From G039029935 sp039029935 (GTDB lineage Bacteria > Chloroflexota > Anaerolineae > Caldilineales > Caldilineaceae): a stretch of DNA of 12,106 nt. This document shows, piece after piece, positions 8,002-12,106 of the stretch (positions within the stretch are counted from its first letter, which is position 1; each line of letters starts with the position of its first letter). The stretch lies in contig JBCCFC010000273.1 in assembly GCA_039029935.1 (NCBI GenBank), forward strand, positions 1-12,106. Direction: 5' to 3'. The translations under genes and the position numbers were made by a program. Below the pieces are notes generated by a model, which was given only the letters and a program-made list of their open reading frames with translations, did no database searches and was not told the origin of the DNA.

Positions 8002-8028
8002 TTCATCCATTCCTCATAGACAGTATGA

Positions 8029-8748
8029 CTACGTTTCAAAACGATAACCGACGCCCCATACTGTCTGAATATGACGAGGGTTAGCGGCGTCTGGTTCCAG
8101 CTTGTCACGCAGCCGCCGGATGTGGACGGTTACAGTGCTAGGGTCTAGGTAGTCGGTTTCGCCCCAAACTTGTTCAAGCAATTGCGCACGGTTGAACACC
8201 TGTTGTGGATGTTTGGCAAGAAACCAAAGCAACTCAAACTCTTTGGGGGTCAGGTTTAAGTCCTTACCATAGGCTTGTACCGCATGGGTTGTCTGGTTGA
8301 TGCGAATATGTTCGAGGACAATTTCCTGTGACTTTGCCTCTTGACTTGTCCCTGCTGACTCTGTTGACGCTGCGTTCATGGTGCGCCGCAACACAGCCTT
8401 CACCCGCCCAACCAATTCCTGTGGGCTAAAGGGTTTCACCACATAGTCGTCCGCGCCCAATTCAAACCCCAATACACGATCTGATTCTTCACGCCGGGCG
8501 GTCAACATGATAATAGGCGTGTTATCTATCATTCGTACCCGTTTGGTAATCTCTAACCCATCCACGCCAGGGAGCATGATATCTAAGACCACGAGATCGG
8601 GCATCTCATCACGCAAAGCGCGCAAAGCACTCGGCCCATCACTTGCTGTGATCACCTCATACCCCGCATTTTTCATATAGAGTTGGACAATATCGACGAT
8701 ATCAGGCGCATCATCGACAACTAAGATTTTGGCCGATTGGTTACTCAT
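8029..8748 (-). CDS. OmpR/PhoB-family response regulator
   Basis: Cytosolic DNA-binding response regulator, 239 residues, of normal family length. The receiver domain (about 6-120) has the acidic pair D12/D13, phospho-acceptor D56 (VVLDIMLPG), T83 (IIMLTAR) and K105 (YVVKPF). A polar linker (about 124-145) leads to an OmpR-type winged helix with LTPKEFELLWFL, TVTVHIRRLRDKLEP and a terminal VWGVGYRFE. Start at 8748: AAGGAAG lies at a fitting distance before it. The first protease follows in the same direction with a small gap, so co-transcription is likely. The kinase with which it presumably pairs is two genes further on. Its upstream region holds a promoter candidate, an intrinsic terminator and a long inverted repeat, which suggests control after transcription starts. 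Its targets are not known; the flanking proteases are the natural candidates. Confidence 0.95.
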   Translation of the reverse strand: MSNQSAKILVVDDAPDIVDIVQLYMKNAGYEVITASDGPSALRALRDEMPDLVVLDIMLPGVDGLEITKRVRMIDNTPIIMLTARREESDRVLGFELGADDYVVKPFSPQELVGRVKAVLRRTMNAASTESAGTSQEAKSQEIVLEHIRINQTTHAVQAYGKDLNLTPKEFELLWFLAKHPQQVFNRAQLLEQVWGETDYLDPSTVTVHIRRLRDKLEPDAANPRHIQTVWGVGYRFET

Positions 8749-8763
8749 ACATTTCTTCCTTCT

Positions 8764-8870
8764 GTGAAAAGTTGAAGGGTTGAAGGGTTGAAAGGTTGAA
8801 GGGTTGAAGGGTTGAAGGGTTGAGTATCTGAATATTCACTCTTCCACTTTTCAACCCTTCAACTTTTCAC
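8764..8870 (-). promoter_or_regulatory. Long leader stem-loop before the response regulator
   Basis: Positions 8764-8784 and 8850-8870 form a perfect 21-bp inverted repeat (arm begins GTGAAAAGTTG), enclosing 65 bases. In the leftward transcript this hairpin would end a few bases before the ribosome binding site of the response regulator. It may control translation or mRNA stability. Confidence 0.55.
8772..8819. repeat. Octamer tandem array TTGAAGGG
   Basis: Six tandem 8-base units, five TTGAAGGG and one TTGAAAGG (third unit). They are close relatives of the TTGAAGAG array before the kinase. The first units form part of the left arm of the leader inverted repeat. Confidence 0.9.
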
Positions 8871-8885
8871 TTTGTACCATAAAGC

Positions 8886-8907
8886 AAAAAACTCGCCAAA
8901 TGGCGAG
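8886..8907 (-). terminator. Intrinsic terminator
   Basis: Leftward, CTCGCC-ATTT-GGCGAG is followed at once by six T. The stem is a perfect 6 bp and GC-rich. It would end transcripts from the HAD gene or from the promoter at 8978-9012, and it lies upstream of the response regulator. Confidence 0.75.
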
Positions 8908-8974
8908 CCTCTTGCAGACAGAACAATTTTTAGTATGGAAGTGAGATAGGAAGTTAATGAAGCATATCTCGATT
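8886..8974 (-). ncRNA. Candidate small RNA or attenuated leader
   Basis: A leftward promoter candidate just upstream and the intrinsic terminator at the left edge delimit a transcript of about 85-90 bases with no evident ORF. It could be a free small RNA, or the aborted product of an attenuated leader of the response regulator. No family was recognised; the right boundary is an estimate from the -10 position. Confidence 0.35.
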
Positions 8975-8977
8975 CCT

Positions 8978-9012
8978 AGTATAGCATAGGTTTTTGGTCT
9001 GGAAACTGTCAA
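8978..9012 (-). promoter_or_regulatory. Sigma70-like promoter candidate upstream of the response regulator
   Basis: Leftward, a perfect -35 TTGACA (9012-9007) is followed after 18 bases by TATGCT (8988-8983). An overlapping extended -10, TGCTATACT (8986-8978), is the alternative. Transcription would start near 8970-8976. Confidence 0.5.
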
Positions 9013-9058
9013 AAAGCTGACAGAATTGACAGCTATTCAGACCAGTTGTCAGACCAAA
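8993..9058. promoter_or_regulatory. Cluster of nested inverted and direct repeats
   Basis: TTTGGTCTG (8993-9001) pairs with CAGACCAAA (9050-9058). Inside are CTGTCA (9006-9011), CTGACA (9017-9022), TTGACA (9026-9031) and a second CAGACC (9038-9043). The cluster overlaps the -35 of the promoter candidate, as an operator region would. It could alternatively fold as the 3' end of the HAD mRNA. Confidence 0.4.
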
Positions 9059-9064
9059 GGGCGT

Positions 9065-9721
9065 CTACAATTGGGTAAGCAGGGCTGGTATTTCAGATAT
9101 TTTATCAACAATGCCATCACAATCATCGGGTGACGTGTAGAACGCGTTACGCATCCAAATAGCCTTCATGCCCAATTCCTTGGCAGGCGTGATATCGTTT
9201 GTGGGGTTATCCCCAATGTAAACACAAACGCTTGCATCTACGTTCAACGCATCCAAACATGCCTGAAAAATGCGATGGTCAGGTTTCTTCACCCCCACTG
9301 CCTCGGAAATTTTGATGACCGCAAACCAGGGCTTGATACCGCTCGATTCCAACTTGGCCGTCTGTCCCACTGTGCGCCCATTGGTGATGCAGGCCAGCGT
9401 GTATGTCTTGGACAGCGTTGCCAACGTCTCTGGCACACGGTCAAACAGCACAGCATCGTGACCATAATAGGTTTGTAGATCATCCAACAGTACCTTTGCC
9501 AAGGAAACATCCTCACCCAGCTCGGCACATGCCTGCTGATAGGCATCATGTTTGTCCGCATAGCCATTTTTCTGGTGACGAAGAATGGTCTCGACAAATG
9601 TATCGGTAGGTGTATTCAGATGCCGCTCAAATTTGGCATGTTGAATCGTCAAGAAACGTGCCATCGTCGCCTGTCTGTCTACCAGCGTTTGGTCCAAATC
9701 AAAAATTACCGTGCTAATCAT
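9065..9721 (-). CDS. HAD-superfamily hydrolase, subfamily IA
   Basis: Cytosolic phosphatase-type enzyme of 218 residues, typical for the family. Motif I is FDLDQTL, with nucleophile D8 and acid/base D10. Motif II is ITNG with T113. Motif III is the lysine of KKPDHRIF (K146). Motif IV is IGDNPTNDI with D171 and D176. The helical cap between motifs I and II fits the Gph/YjjG-like class, but the substrate cannot be told from sequence. I chose the ATG at 9721 because GGAGAG lies just before it and the chain then begins directly with the first beta strand; an ATG at 9748 would add nine residues. It is transcribed leftward, away from the small ORF and acetyltransferase, and a terminator lies about 160 bases beyond its stop. 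Confidence 0.9.
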   Translation of the reverse strand: MISTVIFDLDQTLVDRQATMARFLTIQHAKFERHLNTPTDTFVETILRHQKNGYADKHDAYQQACAELGEDVSLAKVLLDDLQTYYGHDAVLFDRVPETLATLSKTYTLACITNGRTVGQTAKLESSGIKPWFAVIKISEAVGVKKPDHRIFQACLDALNVDASVCVYIGDNPTNDITPAKELGMKAIWMRNAFYTSPDDCDGIVDKISEIPALLTQL

Positions 9722-9828
9722 AATCTCTCCGTATCTGTGTTCTTCCATATCCGCGTTTTATCAAGGCATGTATCTATCAAGCCTGTCATAATAGAACAAG
9801 TGCGTTCTGCACAATATCAATTTTAGTG

Positions 9829-9834
9829 TATACT
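9829..9834 (+). promoter_or_regulatory. Possible -10 element for the rightward pair
   Basis: TATACT lies about 40-50 bases before the open frame of the small ORF. The -35 position is weak, so confidence is low. Confidence 0.3.
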
Positions 9835-9837
9835 ATA

Positions 9838-9859
9838 GACCTATTGCAGACCTATTGCA
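9838..9859. repeat. Perfect 11-base tandem repeat
   Basis: GACCTATTGCA occurs twice head to tail, directly after the putative -10, in the spacer between the divergent HAD gene and the small ORF. An 11-base period equals one helical turn and is typical of paired regulator sites; whether it is one is not shown. Confidence 0.6.
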
Positions 9860-9920
9860 AAATTGACGAGAAGTAAGGACGGTCACACAAGCAGCCCAGA
9901 TCCATTTTATCATTAGTGGT

Positions 9921-10106
9921 GTGGGGTTGCGGTCCATCAGTGGGGAAATTCTTTTTGCTGGTGTTCCTGATTTAGAGATAGACCCGGTTGTGTTGGCAAT
10001 GGACCCTGATATGATAGCAGAGCGAGTGATTGCATTGACCATGCAAGAGGGGGCAGAAGGCTCTTTTCTTCATGGTCAGTTTGATATCTTAGTACAATCC
10101 AGATAA
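9921..10106 (+). CDS. Small uncharacterised protein, start uncertain
   Basis: An open frame of at least 61 codons, ending in HGQFDILVQSR, with balanced composition and no low complexity. I do not recognise the family. GTG at 9921 is the first conventional start but has no ribosome site. The frame is open back to 9867 and reads plausibly there (TQAAQIHFIISG), without ATG, GTG or TTG. A start at GTC 9882 after GAGAAG, a rare start codon, or loss of the true 5' end are alternatives. The stop overlaps the ribosome site of the acetyltransferase, whose start lies 10 bases on, so the two are probably one transcript. Confidence 0.5.
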   Translation: MGLRSISGEILFAGVPDLEIDPVVLAMDPDMIAERVIALTMQEGAEGSFLHGQFDILVQSR

Positions 10107-10116
10107 GGAAATCTAT

Positions 10117-10932
10117 ATGCATGAAATACCAGTCAATGAACATTATATCGACGAATCTGAGTTAGATGAATTGGCAGGGATGTTTGCCAATGCAGAGACA
10201 GGTGCAGCATCTGTCCACGCATGGCTACACAACTTACAAACACAGGGCATCACCCATCTGCGGCGACAGCTACACTCGCTGCGTGATGATTTTGACCACT
10301 ACAAGTCCATTATTGATCGGCTTGGCTTACCCTTGCTCCAGACAAAACGAGCCTTCATGTGGAATGAACCGCGCCCACGTGTGATTGTACCCGACCGCTT
10401 AGTCTACCGTTCATACGTCGAAGTCGGCCACGAGGTCTTTTTTGACACGGTACTCAAAGCGCATCAGCACACATTAGATCGTTCAGTGCGTAGTGCCTTG
10501 ATCGATTTGGATCACTGGGGGATTGGACATGAGGTGTGGATGCAGTCTGAGTTTGATGATGCCACCGAGTACTTTATCCAGCAACCTGAGTGGTGGCAGG
10601 TGGCCTACACACAGACGGGTACACTGGTGGGCTATGTACAGCCCGTTCTCTTCCCCAACAGTGAGCAGGACAGAGATGGTCAGCGCGTGAGCGAGGCAAC
10701 ACTCTATTACATTGGTGTATTACCAGAGGCACGCGGTAATGGCTATGTTGATGACCTGCTGCTAAAGAGCATTGCCATTTTGCAAGAGGTGGGCATCTGG
10801 CGACTCTATAGCGATACTGACAGCGAAAACTTCCCTATGATTCGAGCCTTTGAACGTGCTGGATTTGAGGAAGATGGACTCTATTACATTTGGGGGGGCG
10901 AACTGAAACCGTTGATAGAGACATACAAGTGA
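10117..10932 (+). CDS. GNAT-family N-acetyltransferase
   Basis: Predicted cytosolic acetyl-CoA-dependent N-acetyltransferase, 271 residues. The C-terminal half (about 165-262) is the GNAT fold: a strand ending YYIGVLPEA, then the pyrophosphate-binding loop ARGNGYV (R206-G209, fitting R/Q-x-x-G-x-G/A), then helix VDDLLLKSIAIL and the closing NFPMIRAFERAGFEEDG. The N-terminal half (about 1-150) is acidic and helical-looking and I do not recognise it; a second, degenerate GNAT-like half is possible. ATG 10117 has AAGGAA at a good distance. The gene follows the small ORF closely. A non-autonomous mobile element lies a few bases after its stop. The acceptor substrate is unknown. Confidence 0.88.
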   Translation: MHEIPVNEHYIDESELDELAGMFANAETGAASVHAWLHNLQTQGITHLRRQLHSLRDDFDHYKSIIDRLGLPLLQTKRAFMWNEPRPRVIVPDRLVYRSYVEVGHEVFFDTVLKAHQHTLDRSVRSALIDLDHWGIGHEVWMQSEFDDATEYFIQQPEWWQVAYTQTGTLVGYVQPVLFPNSEQDRDGQRVSEATLYYIGVLPEARGNGYVDDLLLKSIAILQEVGIWRLYSDTDSENFPMIRAFERAGFEEDGLYYIWGGELKPLIETYK

Positions 10933-10944
10933 TATGTAGAATAC

Positions 10945-11110
10945 TCTTTCGTGTAAACTTAAGGGGTGACAGGTGGGTCAGTAATCGGTACGTCGGTAGC
11001 CGGTACCCATGTACTGACCTACGGGGTTCCCTCTGGGACACCGACCTACGGGGTTCCCTCTGGGACACCGACCACCGACGTACCAATTCATGCTTAAGTT
11101 TACACGAATG
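10945..11110. mobile_element. MITE-like non-autonomous element with TIRs and 9-bp target duplication
   Basis: A 16-bp perfect terminal inverted repeat, TTCGTGTAAACTTAAG at 10948-10963 and its complement at 11093-11108, bounds a region without a transposase. GTAGAATAC flanks it on both sides as a direct repeat (10936-10944 and 11111-11119), as expected of a 9-bp target-site duplication. With one base of slack the TIRs extend to about 19 bp with two mismatches. The interior is GC-richer than its surroundings and contains a 27-bp tandem repeat. It lies just after the acetyltransferase stop. The mobilising transposase family cannot be told from the ends alone. Confidence 0.75.
11016..11069. repeat. 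Two perfect 27-base tandem units inside the element
   Basis: Units 11016-11042 and 11043-11069 are identical, beginning GACCTACGGGG and ending GGGACACC. A short GACC remnant of a third follows. Each unit contains TCCC-TCT-GGGA, a small hairpin. Confidence 0.9.
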
Positions 11111-11120
11111 GTAGAATACC

Positions 11121-11440
11121 AATAGCTGTCAGCAACTGTATTGTCCCTGACAAATCAGCAATATCACTTAGATCAAATTCTGGCGTCTTGATCTCTGCCA
11201 AAGGTTTCCAATCAAAGCGTCCAACTACGCCTTGGTTTCTTCTTCACCCACGTTGACACATATGGCTGTTACAAACGCTTGGCAGATGCCATTATAGATG
11301 TATCATCTGGGTCAACAAAACGACTATCTACGGCATTTGGAGTGAACCTCAACATTGACACCGCTAGCCTCAGCATACATCTCAATTTGTGGTCCGACCG
11401 AATTCTCGTTATATCCAGAGTATAAAGGTTAACTATCAAG
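11121..11440 (-). pseudogene. Decayed leftward gene, family not recognised
   Basis: No intact frame spans this stretch, but protein-like pieces follow each other leftward in changing frames: NSVGPQIEMYAEASGVNVEV (about 11430-11345), SRFVDPDDTSIMASAKRL (ending with a stop at 11269), FVTAICVNVGEEETKA (about 11278-11229), then VVGRFDWKPLAEIKTPEF running on into the mobile element side (11228-11121). This needs two or three frameshifts. An alternative is that the 78-codon frame from 11502 to 11269 is read through the first part. I do not recognise the ancestral family. Confidence 0.45.
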
Positions 11441-11969
11441 CGTACACAGACGGATGTGGTAAAACTGTCTCTACTGATTTGTAAGACTTGCATAAATTTC
11501 AATTTCGTTGTACGATTTACACAACCAAAAAAAAGCCAACTCGGATATTTTTAAGAAAGGAAAAAAGTAATTCAACAAAATATTCAATGAATTTGTTTTT
11601 ATCCATAAAACTTTACAACAATCTGAATAAACCGCTAAACTTTAAAATAATTTGTTTGTCAAAAAGAAGGACGTAAACACAACAACTCTTCAAAAATGAG
11701 TTATCGGTTTATGGAATTCATATTGATGCGCCAAAATCATTAACCAGTTTGTATACAGCGAACGATTCAATCCAACCATTGAAATAGCCATGAACATTCA
11801 TTGGCCCAAACGCGTACAAACATCAAAGCCAACATTACACCACTATCTGTCACTGTTTCAGGGTTTATGCACAGCATGTTGAAACAGCACAAAAAACGTA
11901 TTGTCGTTAATATGGAAAACGGATTTATGCAACGAGAACACATCTGCATAAATCTTGGGAAGTTTATTC
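11441..11969. other. Mostly non-coding, AT-rich stretch
   Basis: About 530 bases before the HicB-like gene. The part from about 11503 to 11690 is strikingly AT-rich, with A-runs. ORFs here (11488-11676 plus, 11801-12010 plus, 11767-11949 minus) are short, lack ribosome sites or overlap the antitoxin, and are not recognisable. No hicA-like toxin was found. Confidence 0.5.
11922..11954. promoter_or_regulatory. Inverted repeat before hicB-like gene
   Basis: GATTTATGCA (11922-11931) and TGCATAAATC (11945-11954) are a perfect 10-bp inverted repeat with a 13-base gap, just upstream of the ribosome site. The placement suits an autoregulatory operator, common for HicB-type antitoxins, or a leader hairpin. 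Confidence 0.5.
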
Positions 11970-12106
11970 ATGCAGTATACAATTATTTTAAATCAAAAGC
12001 CGGATGGTAACACGGCGGTCTTTGTGCCATTATTACAAACATGGATTGACTGCACAGACCGTGAAGCGGCTGTTACTTCTGCACAACAGGCTATTCGTAA
12101 CTTTAT
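11970..12106 (+). CDS. HicB-like antitoxin, N-terminal part (cut by window end)
   Basis: Forty-five codons are visible. They begin MQYTIILNQKPDGNTAVFVP and continue with CTDREAAVTSAQQAIRNF. This matches the HicB/UPF0150 fold start: a strand YTIIL, a turn with a polar G, a strand ending in VP, then a helix EAAVTSAQQAI. ATG 11970 has GGGAAG 7 bases before it. HicB proteins usually neutralise the HicA mRNA endonuclease and repress their own promoter; stand-alone members also exist. No hicA precedes it, so a partner, if any, lies beyond the window. The upstream inverted repeat supports autoregulation. Whether a DNA-binding C-terminus is present cannot be seen. Confidence 0.65.
   Translation, partial: MQYTIILNQKPDGNTAVFVPLLQTWIDCTDREAAVTSAQQAIRNF

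Noticed and set aside
9006..9023. Pho box (CTGTCAA-AAAG-CTGACAG)
   Set aside because: Spacing fits a Pho box but the second half differs at a key base and it reads on the strand opposite to the regulator gene; not enough to name the regulator PhoB.
11488..11676. 62-codon AT-rich ORF
   Set aside because: Lys/Asn/Ile-rich translation of an AT-rich stretch, no ribosome site and no recognisable motif.
11801..12010. 69-codon ORF overlapping the antitoxin
   Set aside because: TTG start without a ribosome site, and it overlaps the better-supported HicB-like start in another frame.

Overview
The window looks like a chromosomal segment of a mid-GC Chloroflexota bacterium, probably Anaerolineae-like. 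This is inferred from style, not from a marker gene: large secreted subtilases with Ig-like modules, a Thr/Pro linker, short C-terminal tails reading VYLPxxxR, and intergenic spacers filled with 7- and 8-base tandem repeats. No rRNA, tRNA or CRISPR array is visible.

Layout. From 9.7 kb down to position 30 all genes read leftward: a HAD-family hydrolase (9721-9065), an OmpR-type response regulator (8748-8029), two tandem paralogous secreted S8 proteases (7902-5716 and 5466-3316), a four-helix membrane histidine kinase (3067-1721) and adenylosuccinate lyase purB (1490-30). The spacers before the regulator, between the two proteases and between the second protease and the kinase are mostly heptamer or octamer arrays. 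To the right, a small unknown ORF and a GNAT acetyltransferase read rightward (9921-10932). They are followed by a 166-bp non-autonomous element with terminal inverted repeats and a 9-bp direct repeat on each side, a decayed leftward gene, an AT-rich stretch, and the start of a HicB-like antitoxin cut by the window edge.

How it may work. The regulator and kinase have the features of one two-component pair but lie about 5 kb apart, with the protease duplication between them. The regulator and the first protease are only 51 bases apart and probably share a transcript. Both proteases carry a nearly identical 15-base element about 100 bases before their starts, inside a wider conserved upstream region. 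I infer a locus in which a membrane-sensing kinase and its regulator control two exported, multi-domain proteases. The proteases place CARDB/DUF11-like and SdrD_B-like modules in front of the propeptide-like and catalytic domains, which is not the usual subtilase order.

The leader of the response regulator is complex: a sigma70-like promoter, an intrinsic terminator about 80 bases downstream, then an octamer array enclosed by a perfect 21-bp inverted repeat next to the ribosome binding site. This could be a small RNA gene, an attenuator, or both.
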